NCBI RefSeq assembly: GCF_000213175.1
Contig: NW_009799102.1
Location: 3,495,249 to 3,559,248 of the forward strand
Reading direction: 5' to 3'
Length of the DNA: 64,000 bases
Source of the DNA: Neurospora tetrasperma FGSC 2508
Lineage: Eukaryota > Ascomycota > Sordariomycetes > Sordariales > Sordariaceae
The position numbers and the translations under genes are program-made. This document shows positions 25,288-36,174 of this stretch, piece after piece. Each line of letters begins with the position of its first letter. The first letter of the stretch is position 1. The notes beneath the pieces were generated by a model. The model did not search any database. It saw only the letters and a program-made list of their open reading frames with translations, and was not told the DNA's origin.

Positions 25288-26448
25288 ATGTCCCACAAGA
25301 AGGTTGGATTCCGGGACGACTCCCCTTCGGGTGCATCCCACTACTCGGATCACCAGAGGAGCGATTCCGGGGTCGGTTCTCTAAGTGGTAGCGACTGCGG
25401 TGTTCCCAACAGTGATCGTACCTACACACCCCGTGATTACGACGACCATCGGGACGCTCGTGAGATTCTGCGCCTCAAGAATGAGTTGACGCAGGCAGAG
25501 GACAAGATCAAAGATCTCCAGGCCAAAATCCAACACCTTGAACGACTTCAGGTATCCCACAGCCAGCTCAAGATCACTCACAAGGAGGTCATTCAGAGTG
25601 AGGCTACACTGCAAGCACAACTGGACGCGAAGCAGAATGAGAACGAGGTCCTATCCGATCAACTCACCGAGCTAAAGTCCAAGAATACCGAGCTAGTGCA
25701 AAAGAACAAGGATCTTACGAGCGAAAACACGCAGCTCAAGGAGGAAAACAAGAAGCTGCGGGAACTCGAAGACGCCAAGAAAGCCACGGAACTAAAGGAC
25801 CCCAAAGAGTCGAGCGAATCCGTCGATTCCGAGAAGATGAAGAGACCCCGGCGCAAGAGCATGTCCATGCCCCCGCCATCCGACTCATCGGAGGACAGGA
25901 GACCTCGCCGAAGCTCGAGCCGACGTGCTCCACATAGAGAACACGAGAAGTTGGACATGGACAGTGAGTGGGAGCGACAGCTAGAGAGGGAGCGACAACT
26001 GGCACTGGCACACGAACGACCGGTCATTGACGAGGAGAAGGAGCGTCTCCGCAGCCGCTTCCGCACTCGGGGTGACGACAACGATGCCAAGAGCAGCAGC
26101 CAGTCTCTCCCATCTCTCCCGCCGGCCACCATCAGAGGCCAGCCACGGAACAGCCAGCGTGATAGCTACATTGAATCTTCTGGTCGCGGTGCACCCAGAC
26201 CACAGGTTCCAGGCCCTCAGCTCGTGTCGGCGAGAGATGCCTACGACTACGCCTATAATGCGCCCTCTTATCCGGCACCACAGTACGCGAGCATCCGCGA
26301 GCCAAGCTCTGCTGTTCCTCGGGCTGTGGCACATCATCCAGCAGTCTATGTCCAGGCGCCTGCTGGCTACGTTGACAACCGGTATCCCACCGATGATGAC
26401 TTCCGTTATCAACAGGCGATCGCTAGCGCAAAGATGCCGCGGAGGTAA
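25288..26448 (+). CDS. Coiled-coil, basic/serine-rich protein (386 aa), possible DSG degron
   Basis: Single exon. The ATG at 25288 (MSHKKVGFRDDSPSG) was chosen over an in-frame ATG at 25111, whose 59 extra residues read like translated 5' UTR. Residues 24-32 are RSDSGVGSL, which includes DSGVGS, a match to the DSGxxS phosphodegron bound by beta-TrCP-type F-box proteins. Residues about 55-170 form a long coiled coil (LKNELTQAEDKIKDLQAKI, LKEENKKLREL). They are followed by basic Ser-rich clusters that look like nuclear-localisation signals (KRPRRK at about 185-190, PRRSSSRR), an Arg/Glu helix near 225-265, and a Tyr/Pro-rich, probably disordered tail. No catalytic motif. Function unknown; a nuclear scaffold with regulated turnover is an inference from motifs. 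Confidence 0.76.
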   Translation: MSHKKVGFRDDSPSGASHYSDHQRSDSGVGSLSGSDCGVPNSDRTYTPRDYDDHRDAREILRLKNELTQAEDKIKDLQAKIQHLERLQVSHSQLKITHKEVIQSEATLQAQLDAKQNENEVLSDQLTELKSKNTELVQKNKDLTSENTQLKEENKKLRELEDAKKATELKDPKESSESVDSEKMKRPRRKSMSMPPPSDSSEDRRPRRSSSRRAPHREHEKLDMDSEWERQLERERQLALAHERPVIDEEKERLRSRFRTRGDDNDAKSSSQSLPSLPPATIRGQPRNSQRDSYIESSGRGAPRPQVPGPQLVSARDAYDYAYNAPSYPAPQYASIREPSSAVPRAVAHHPAVYVQAPAGYVDNRYPTDDDFRYQQAIASAKMPRR

Positions 26449-29400
26449 TCAGTTTTTTTGATCAATCGCCACGGCCATCAACAAAAGCCATGCTCATTGT
26501 AACAACGCCCGTCATTGGATACTTTTTTTTCTTTCTACCTCGTCTTTTTTATTACTTCGCCGCAGCTGAGACCTCTTTTCTGCGTTTTCACCATTGCATG
26601 CCAAACATCACATTTGAATCCCCTTCCCCAATTGGCAGTCTTCGGATCTGCATCTGCACCCGGCGACAGATTGGGCTGTCGTCTCCTGCAAGGCACCTCG
26701 TTTTCGTTGGACTTTCGATATTGGCTGGTCAGCAAGGTTCACGCGTGGGCAGCAAGGAAGCAAGCGGACCTCCCAGGGGTCTGCCAGCATGGCTGCACCG
26801 CCCTCTCCTCTGTGCCTGATTGACAGGACAGCAAGCAGTCTGCCGCGCGCCAGCGGTAGCAGCACCCATTCAGGCACTGCCGCCATTCACACCCAAGCCT
26901 GACGGCATCCTCCCCTCCAAACAAAATCGAGAGGACGCTGGCCCCACGATCGCGCACTGCACACTCAAGCAGGGGTCGTCTTCTGGCGCCTCGCTTCCAT
27001 TCTCTTCTCGGACCGCAGTCAGAAACAGAAGAGAAAATTTTCATTATTTCCCGAACCCCCTGTCAGCCGTCCAACCCCGCCATCCCCAATCGGTCAACTT
27101 GCGTCCTTGGTTCCGTTCGGGAATCGGAGGGGCAGACCACCATTCGGTCTTAGTCAAGGGGTAAGGTGGGCAATCGGCCCGTCGGGGTTCGGGTGGGCCC
27201 ACGGAAGGAACAAGCTCAGAGAACAAAGGAAGGAATCAAGGAACTTTAGGTTCCAACCGTGGCCAAGCGAGGTCAAGGCCAAGACGGGAACTTGAAACCA
27301 TTCTTCTTCTTTTTTTTTTCCCTTCTCCTTCCCTCTCCCCTGCCGAGCTCTTCTTCACGTTTCCCACGTGTGTAAGGTGTCGGCTCGGGCTTTTTCTTAC
27401 TTTCCCGGAGACGTCCTTCGGTCTCCAGCACCACTGCCACCACCACCACCACCGACTCACCGAAACACACGAGACACGCACAAGCCTAATCACACCATAT
27501 GTCAAAGTCACAATGGTCACTGTGTGTCAGTCTCATCGTATGTACCTCACCACGGTGACCGCGGTAACCACATCGATGGAGGACGTCCCGGTTCGGTGCC
27601 TGACCGACCCCACCGGCCGGCGACCCCACTTCGGGATCTCCACTTCTTTCCACATCGGCATCGGCGCCGAGCCCGGGGTCCGGTTGCAACTTCACACCTT
27701 CATCCGATACCTCGCTCGCTCGCTCGCGCTTTCGAGGTCCATCTTTCGTTCTTCTTCCTTTTCTTTTGTTTTTCTTGGTTCGCACTTCCTTTCTTCTTCT
27801 TCTTCTTCTTCTTCTTCCTCTGATAAAAGCACATTATACCCCTACGTCCCCAAAAACCATGTAGAACATTTTCATTCTTCATCATGTATACCCATTCATA
27901 CCCCCCTTGTTTTTTGTTTCTCTCGCTTTTTTAAAGCTTGTTTCATTTGTGATTACGGATTAGACGGATCGGACGTTTTAATGGAATGATGTCTTATGTA
28001 CCTTGAGTGGATGTTATGTTATGTACTTGTGGAATGGGCGGATGAAAAAAGAAATGTGTTCATGTTTTGTAACGAATGGGTATATAGATGGGGTAGTCTA
28101 GAAAAGTGTCGGAAAAGATGGGCGGAAGTACGGAGTCAATCCAATGGTTTTTGTGGTTCGCGTATAACTTTCTTGCCCCTTTATGGTTTTGATAGTGAAT
28201 TGGCTCGGCGAGCAGGACAGAGTGCGATAATTCGCTTCGATACCTTAACTTGACTCTAGACATATCCAGTCTGTATCGTTGATGTTTGACAATTACAATC
28301 TTTCACGACATTCCCTCGCGTTAGCACAGCGTTATTGTCAAGTGTCTTGTAAACAGTTGGGCAAGTGTAGGTCTTTGGGGTGTAGGGCTTCTTCTTCAGA
28401 CACACCTCCTCAACATTACCTCACATCCCCTGAGCCCATCCAAGGCGGTGGCAAAACATCCAACTCAACCAAATCTATCTTGGTCGACAGCTCCGCCTCT
28501 CATGCCATATTTCGTTATCGGGTCGCTCTACTTCTTGCTCGGGACTGTTCCAGTTCTGTGGTTCTGTCTTCGGGATGTCCTAATTCTAGTAATGGGTTAG
28601 CAAGTTTGTTTTTATCTCACCGGAGTACCCTTTACAGCACTCGGCGCCAAACTGAGATATCAATGGGATTTATAGCAGCCTGGACATGGATACCTAGTCT
28701 TTCATTGCTAGATGGATCTTCGATAACGGCTACAGTGAAGAGGGACCCAACAGGTTAGTGAAGATCCGCTTGGTGTATGAGGACTTTGATCCTGAGATAG
28801 CGGACTGTTTTCCTTGGTTTTTTATTATGGAAAATGGGGAAAAAAAAAATATAAAAAAAAATACTTCAAGTTCTCAAGAACTCTTGGATGCGTCGAGCTG
28901 GCCTCCTAGTGAATGGTATTGATTTTAATGTAAGCCGATTGTGCCTTACGAAGACGGTGTTCACATATTCTGACTCACTCATGGGAACTGAACCTTTAGA
29001 GCCCTGGTGTTTCACATTTACGTCGATCTGGCTGGTTTCACCATGGCGTCTGTCGAGGACTAGTGGCGCGATCAACAGCGAGACGCTGCCTACTTCTGGC
29101 AACCTACTAAACAAGCAACAGGATAGAGGACATGTTCAGGGGCTACCATGACTAGATAACTCTCCTCGCATACTCAATACGCTACATCAGAGTCCCGCCA
29201 ACCATAGTGCCAATGGCGTCATCATCATTTGAGCAAGCACCCGAAGTAACGTGAGGATCAAGAAACGACATGAGCGACTTTGCTAGAGGTAAGGAAGGAA
29301 TAGCAAACGGCGTCATCTTACATCTACTTGGTCTTCTATTTCATCCGAACAAAAAAAAAAAAAAAAAAAGAAAAAAAAGCACAATGACCCCAAGACGTCG

Positions 29401-31155
29401 CTCGGCCAGTAAGTTGCTTGGTTCATCGTCGAGAAGTCACAGGAGTTAGGCCGACGCTTTGGAGGCAAGCGCTCGCGGCTGCCCGTGGAAGTGCACTTTC
29501 ATTGGATCCCTGACCACAAGGATGAACTCTCCGTACACAATATGGTGGACAACCTGACGAGTGCCGCTGGACTTTCGATCATCGGTGCTATTGGTCCCAT
29601 ACATCGGATGCCCTCATTTGTTTAGCTTCACAAATCGGCAACAACAGCAGCAGCATCAAAAAATCCGTCTCCTTTACCTCCTTCCTTCCCTTAGTTTTTC
29701 TCTCAGGAATCTTCGCCTCTCGTCATATTCCTTCCGCTCCTTCCTGAGGCCCTTCACCTTAAAGAAATCTGCGACTGGCACACCAAACTCCGCCAAACGT
29801 AAGCCGATAACATCGGACGAAATCGATCGTTCACTTTCACGATGCGCTCAGTCTCGATCTCGCCAAAATTCGAACCGTTGCATCGACTTCCGGGTTCGAA
29901 GACTTTCATTCTTCCATCCAATGTCCCCGCAGTTCGTCCCGCCCTGTCGGTTTTTTCTTTTTCATCAGATGTATACCCTCGTGGAGTCTTGACGGTGCTG
30001 AGTACAAAAAACCATGCAAGTGGCCCACTTTTCCCTTTTCCTGGTTTATGAGTCTAAACCATCCAAAACACCACAAGGCATTAGATAACTTTCCTGTCGC
30101 CAAGGTTACCATATTTCTTCGTAGAGAATGCAAAAAAACAACGCCGTCAGAAGGAATCCGAAAGGCGACAAAAAAGAAGCAGAACGAAACCCCTACATAA
30201 CTGAGGAGAGAACTATTACCTTTCACTGCAAGTTCACCACGACGTCAACGGTTCTGGTTCTCGCAGATGATTTACGTACATTCATGTCTTCGGATCTCTC
30301 CTGTCGGGACTGTCCGCGCGCCCCTTCGATTCTGGATAAACAACACCCCAGGGGATGTTTTCATATCTACCTAATCAACCTCTTACACTCTCTCCTTCTC
30401 TTCTCTTCGGTCATCACTCACGCCACGCAAACTTCGAGAGAGTCGTACCAGAAACCTGTCATGGATGCTGTCAGTAGTACTTTACATGATATGATCACCA
30501 GCTAGAAATAGATTTGTATAATTTGACATGATTACATCAATGTTGAACCCCCGTCATCGAGGGAAAGCCATAAATAAACTGGATGTGGAAACGAGTGGAC
30601 AAATTGGCCAGAGGTTTCGAATAAACAAAGTTTCCAGGGGTGCATTCAGTTGAAGGATAGTTTTCTTTTTCTTTTTCTTTTTTTTTTTTTTTTTTTTTCT
30701 TCCTGGAAGAGACTGGAGTAAGCATATATTTGATCAGCTCAAAAAGGCAAGGACTTGTGCTTTACTCTGCACCAGACTTTTTGTTTTATGATGCAGTGGA
30801 ATCAATGTACCTACCTCTAGCTTGCAAAGTAGATATCATACTGACTTGCCCCCGTCCTCGGTAGCTAAGCAGATGAAGCCTTCGGGATGTTCTTCTCCCG
30901 GTTCGGTACTCTATTGAACTCGTACTTACAACTGCCGCACAGTTACCCTATGTAAAACCACTTCTCACGCCCAATATGCACAGTTGATCCTTAACCTTCA
31001 TCAAAATAACAGAGTACCAGTCAAGGCGATAGGACGTTGATCAAATACCATCATTCATTAGACTTTGCTCATCTCTCAACTAGTCATATTCTTTTTCCTT
31101 CCTCATCATATTTTATCGCATGGCCGTGCTCTGAACGTCTTTTGCGTTCCCAATC
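26449..31155. other. 4.7-kb spacer
   Basis: Apart from a small RNase H-like relic (29422-29583) I see no gene. Frames such as 27368-27989, 28279-28758 and 29561-29992 are low-complexity or domain-free. Poly-A/T runs lie at about 28845-28861, 29350-29370 and 30679-30699. Confidence 0.45.
29422..29583 (+). pseudogene. RNase H-like fragment (probable LINE relic)
   Basis: A 54-codon open stretch reads FIVEKSQELGRRFGGK, then VEVHFHWIPDHKDELSVHNM and VDNLTSAAG. The pattern V-x-hydrophobic-x-W-(I/V)-P-(D/G)-H followed by ...N-xx-A(D) resembles strand 5 to the last helix of RNase H domains found at the end of Tad-type LINE ORF2 proteins. No reverse transcriptase lies next to it. Too short to classify firmly. 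Confidence 0.3.
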
Positions 31156-33706
31156 TCACGAAGCCGGGGCGGCCTGAGCGGACCCACCACCGCCATCTTT
31201 ATCCTTCTCCTTATCCTTATCACCACCACCTCTTCCTCTCCCGCCGCGTCTTCTGCGACTGCGATTCTCACCCTTCTTCTCGCCTTCGCCCTTCTCACCC
31301 TTGTCATTCTCTTTGTCTTTCTCGTCCTTGTCCTGGGCTGAGGTCGGTCGAGCCGAAGCAGAAGCAGCGTTGCCTCTCTCGGCCTTGGGAGTGCTGACAG
31401 GACGATCGGAACCATTTCCCTCCTGAGGAATAGCTTCCTTTGCACCAACAGGGGCATCGCCCTTTGCTCCTCCCCTCGAATCAACACCCTTCTCGCCCTT
31501 TTCTTTCTCTTTCTCCTTGTCTTTATCGCCGCCGCCACCGCCGCCATCGCGTCCTCTGCCCCTACCTCTTCCCCTTCTTCGTTCATCATCGCGCTTTTCT
31601 CGCTCCCTCCCCTTCTCTGGCGCTTTCTCTTTCTCACTTTCCTTTTCCTTCTCTGGCACCGTCTTTTCCTTCTCCGCTAGTGCACTCGCCGCCGCAGGTC
31701 CGGGAGCAGCAGTCTCCTTGTCCTTATCCTTGCCGCCGTCTTCCTTCTTATCGGTATCCGATTTGCGCTCTAGAATCGTGACGCTCGCCCGCGCAATCAT
31801 TACGGGACTCGCGGCTATAGCCTTCTTCAGCGCCTCGGGGTCCGCAAAGTCAACGTAGGCCAAGCCCTTCTTTCGCAGATCGATTGAGTTGATGGCGCCA
31901 AAGGCTTGGAGAGCCTCGCGTAGTGTTGACTCGGTGACACCCTGTGTTTGGTGAGCGTGCTTGATGAAGGCTTGGGTTGGACCTGTGGGGGCCGGAGTGG
32001 ATGGGGTGTTGGCTGCGTTGCTACCGGGCTGGACGTTCTCTTTAGCTTCGCCTCCACGGCCACCACCCCTTTGCCTGCCCCCAGTGGAAGGCTGCTTGGG
32101 GGAACTAGGTTTTTGCGAGGCTGATAAGGCCGGCGGTTGGGCATTTACAGGTGTCGAAGGCGTCGAGAGTGCAGATGGAGTCGCCTGTGTGGGATCCCTC
32201 TTCTTGAGGATCATTGTTGGCTTGATCGGCGGTTGTGGTGTCGCGACCTCGCCAGGTTTGGTCTCCTTGCCGCCATCTGTTCCCTTTGACTTTGATCCTT
32301 CCTCTGTAGTCCCACCTCGGCCTCTCCTTCCGCGCGTTCTTCCGGAGGCTGACTCTCGTCCTCTAGCAGACGCCGAAGGCGATGCAACAGCCGAAGAGTC
32401 GGCAGCATTGGCGGGCGTCGAAGAACGTACAGAGCTGGCCGGCGCAGGAGTTGTCTCCTTCTCCTTCTTCTCCCTGGATGCAGTTTCTTTGGCAGCACTG
32501 ACATTGGCACTGGCAGTAGCAGCAGCGCTGGCCTTTGCGTCAGCCTCAGCCTTTGCTGCCTCCTGGCGTGCCTTTCTGTGAGCGTTGCCCGGGCTGAGGC
32601 CAAGGTCACGTTGTAAGATGCGTGCTGCTGCGGCGATGCCTGCGCGTCGACTCTTGGGTAGCTCTGATGTTGCGTCGGCTGAAGGAGTCGACTGAGTGGC
32701 GGATTGTGACGAGCTCTGGGCGGCCTTGGTCTGGGAGTCAGCCTTTGAGCTGGACCGGGCGTTGTCCTGGATCTGGCTGGCAACCGTATTGGCAGCTTTG
32801 GCGGCTTCCGCTGCAGCACTTGATGCGCCCCTTCTTGTCAAAATCTTGACATTGTCCCTCGGTTTCTCTGAAGCCTTATCCGTCTTCTCGCCCTTGGCTT
32901 CTCTAGCCCGCTTTTTCAACTCCTCCAGAGTAATAGTCGCGGTGGCAGTCTTGGTCTTTCCTCCCTGCGATTCCTGTCGAGCATGTTGCTTGGCGCTCCT
33001 GGCAAGTGCCGCCTCCTTGGCTCTCTGTGCTTTCTTCTCCTTAAGATATTCGACGAGTGGCGTGGTGGTGACCTTTTCGGGCTTGGCTGATGTTTCCTCA
33101 GCATTCGGTTCACCGGCAGTATCTGTAGTCTTGTGGGCATCGGGATTGGCAAGGCTCTCAAGGAAGGCCATGAACTCAGGCTCCTGGTCGATAGTGCCTT
33201 GGCGGTTATCCAACCGTTTCTTGTCGCTCGGGATCTTCTTGTGAATCGACAGCTCGACCGTCGGCGGCAGGTTCAGGACCGGGTCGTTGTATGATTCCTT
33301 GGCGTCCTCCCAAACGCCATTCTGTACGGCTTGTGAGAGCACTAAAAGGTCGTCTTTCCTGATGACGTGAAAATAGGCGCGGGAGGGTCGAGATGGCCTT
33401 GAGGGACTGTGACATATGATTGTGTGAGAAGCGGTTTGGGGAGAAGCTGCGGTGATGTACTTACTGCTGGGAGCTCTTGCCTGGCCAGTATGAAAACCAG
33501 TCAACCTTCCCGTGGCCCACTTTCCATTCGTCGCCGAGGATTTTGAAGAACTCTTCTTCGGTTAGCAGGGGAGGAAGCCGACGCACAACAACCTTTTCGC
33601 CCTCGGACTGAGGCTTGGTCTTGGGTGCGTTCTGGGCATCATTGGTGGTCTGGCCGGCAGCGGTGCCATTAGGTTTGCGCAGAAGCAGCTGGGGCGCCGC
33701 CATCAT
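31156..33706 (-). CDS. upf3: UPF3, nonsense-mediated mRNA decay factor
   Basis: Two exons, complement(join(31156..33406, 33465..33706)), 830 aa. The 58-bp intron has donor GTAAGT and acceptor CACAG. Residues about 38-172 are the Smg4/UPF3 domain: KVVVRRLPPLLTEEEFF, DEWKVGHGKVDWFSYWPGK, then PSRPSRAYFHV and EFMAFLESLA. In known Upf3 this RNP-fold contacts Upf2 and links exon junctions or long 3' UTRs to Upf1. The middle is a long Ala/Ser/Lys-rich disordered region. Around residues 555-625 a second RRM-like fold appears (TQAFIKHAHQTQGVTESTLR, INSIDLRKKGLAYVDFADPE). The tail is Lys/Glu-rich with RG-rich basic patches (RRGRGRGRGRDGGGGGG). Two adjacent ATGs (33706, 33703) cannot be told apart. The many overlapping plus-strand frames are shadows of its repetitive codons. 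Confidence 0.9.
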
Positions 33707-34738
33707 GGTGAGATTTTGACGCTGTTGTGGCTTGGAATAGTCGGGTTATGTGTAGTTTCTGGGCGGAGTTTCGAGCTAGTGCAGAAATTACAGCCTCATG
33801 CTTCGCTCACGATATTTGGCGGAATGATGGTTCGTATATCGGTGGCTGATAGAGCTGTTTGTTGGCGTAGCAAGTACTGGTGGCCGAGACCAGCTGGGCG
33901 CTCGTGTCGAGATAAGATATTCTCTGGAGAAACAGTTTACACCAAGCTGTCGACGTTGGTAAGCGGGCGCGGCTGGCGCAAGCGGTGTTGGATGAGTGTT
34001 TCGGGTAACAAATCCAAAGAACAATGACGGGATGCGATTGCTGAGGGAAGTGGAAAGGGTGGAGCTTGGTCTTTAAGGTACGGCGGTACCGCTCAGCCTT
34101 ATCGGATTCGATAAGAAATCCACACTCCAGGTGCCCCGCAATTCCGGGGATCCAGAACTTTGAGGGAGTGCACAGACCCACAGCGGCTGAGGGGGGCAGC
34201 TCTCGGCGCCAATGTGCGCGCGTAATTTGGCCTGCAGCGCAATCCATTCAGGGCACTCGCCCACTGGGCTGTCCGCAAACCGCAGTTGGCCACAGGTCCC
34301 ACGCAGTACACAGTACCAGTACCTTAGGTTTCCAGTGGGTGGCAGGCTGCTGCCAGTCACAGTTCGAGGTCGAGGTCGAGGTTGATTCCAGCCCCATTCA
34401 ACCTCACCTCACCTCAGCCATCCAGATCCCGCGCTCGGCATCGTCGTCATCCTTAGAATTTCATCCCAACAACAAACAACAACCCAACACACCCGACAAC
34501 AATTTTGCAGTGCCCTCCCCTTGCACTCAGTGGCCCCAGGACCCTTTGATTACGATTCCTTGCGACCCGCGATTCATCTAGCGACATTAACAATTGCGGA
34601 ACCAAGTTCCATCGCAGCCTTACACAAGCATCCCTTCGATTGACAAGATATTTCGCCCGCTGCTCGCTGCTCGCCCACCCTTCATAAATACAGCCCGTAC
34701 ACCACCAAACAGCTCAAGTCCGATCACAAACAACCATC
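33707..34738. promoter_or_regulatory. Shared divergent promoter region, UPF3 / SIT4
   Basis: About 1 kb lies between the two divergent start codons and carries no believable gene. TTCATAAATA at 34681-34690 is a TATA-like site about 50 bp before the SIT4 ATG. Which sites serve which gene cannot be read from sequence alone. Confidence 0.5.
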
Positions 34739-36174
34739 ATGTCCACTATTCCAAAGCCAGGTCCGGCTAACCTTCGTCCCGGAGCCGGTCTAGATGAGTG
34801 GCTGGAGGAGGCGAAACAATGTCATTACCTTCCTGAGCCTGTCATGAAGCAGCTCTGCGAAATTGTCAAGGAAGTTCTTATGGAAGGTACTTGAGCACCA
34901 ACTACTAGTCAGGATCACACATGCGCGCGCGCGCGCGTTCGCATCCCGTGTCCCAAGGCGCGCACGACAAGGGAACTTGTCCAGCTGACTTGTGTCCCCT
35001 CGTCATCAGAATCGAACATCCAGCCTGTTGTTACGCCAGTTACCATCTGCGGTGATATTCACGGCCAGTTCTACGATCTCCTCGAACTCTTCCGCGTTGC
35101 TGGCGGCATGCCAGGCGAGACAAACGTCCAGGCGCCCAAGACAGCAACAACCGTCATCACATCCGAGGACATCGAGCCCCCAATGGAAATCACAGATCCC
35201 AACCTCAAGAAGAAGATAAGGAGCAGTACAGACAGCGAGGCTGGGGCTGGAAGCGAGAAGGAATCCCCAAGTGAAGAGACCCCTCAATCCAGCGCCAACA
35301 CGGGCTCTCAATCGGCCGATACTCGCTTCGTCTTCCTCGGAGACTTTGTGGATAGAGGGTACTTCAGTTTAGAGACATTCACCCTTCTCATGTGTCTCAA
35401 GGCAAAGTACGAAGGCCCCATGTTCTGGTCTTAGTTTTGGTTCTGGTACAATTCACGCTGCTAACACTTTCGCCCAACAGATACCCAGATCGCATTGTTT
35501 TAGTGCGCGGTAATCACGAGTCCCGACAAATCACCCAGGTCTACGGTTTCTACGAGGAGTGCCAGCAAAAGTATGGCAACGCCTCTGTCTGGAAGGCTTG
35601 CTGCCAAGTGTTTGACTTCCTAGTTCTTGCCGCCATTGTCGACGGTACTGTCCTCTGCGTCCACGGCGGTCTCAGTCCCGAGATCCGCACGATTGACCAG
35701 ATCCGCGTCGTTGCGCGTGCCCAGGAGATCCCGCATGAGGGTGCTTTCTGCGATCTTGTGTGGAGTGACCCAGAAGACGTCGATACATGGGCTGTCAGTC
35801 CACGTGGCGCTGGTTGGCTGTTCGGAGACAAGGTCGCGACAGAGTTCAACCACGTCAACGGTCTGACAACAATTGCAAGAGCGCATCAGCTGGTGAATGA
35901 GGGTTACAAGGTAGGTGATCACTTTTTGTTGCTCTCCACAGTTATGAGAAGTAACGCCAGCTAACCTGTGTTTCCAACATAGTTTCACTTCGCCGAAAAG
36001 TCGGTCGTAACCGTATGGTCGGCACCCAACTACTGTTACCGTTGCGGTAACGTCGCATCCATCATGACGGTGGACCGCGACCAAAACACAAAGTTCAGCA
36101 TCTTCTCCGCCGTGCCAGACGATCAACGGCATATCCCCGCAGGCCGTAGGGGGCTGGGTGACTACTTCCTATGA
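34739..36174 (+). CDS. sit4: PP6-type Ser/Thr phosphatase catalytic subunit (SIT4/ppe1)
   Basis: Four exons: 34739-34886, 35010-35406, 35481-35910 and 35983-36174, 388 aa. Introns of 123, 74 and 72 bp keep phase, the latter two with CTAAC branch sites. All PPP-family metal and catalytic motifs are present: GDIHG (about 64-68), GDFVDRG (about 160-166), [27 protein letters not shown] and [11 protein letters not shown]. The stretch [20 protein letters not shown] with PRGAGWLFG and the YFL C-terminus match PP6/Sit4 rather than PP2A or PP4. In yeast Sit4 acts with SAP subunits in G1 progression and TOR signalling; that role is inferred here. Oddity: about 68 extra residues (about 85-153, Ser/Glu/Thr-rich) lie between the first two metal motifs, where human PP6 has none. 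Intron 1 contains a (GC)n run at 34924-34937. Confidence 0.95.

Noticed and set aside
31961-32581. 206-aa plus frame antisense to UPF3
   Set aside because: Ala/Ser-rich shadow of the repetitive UPF3 codons.
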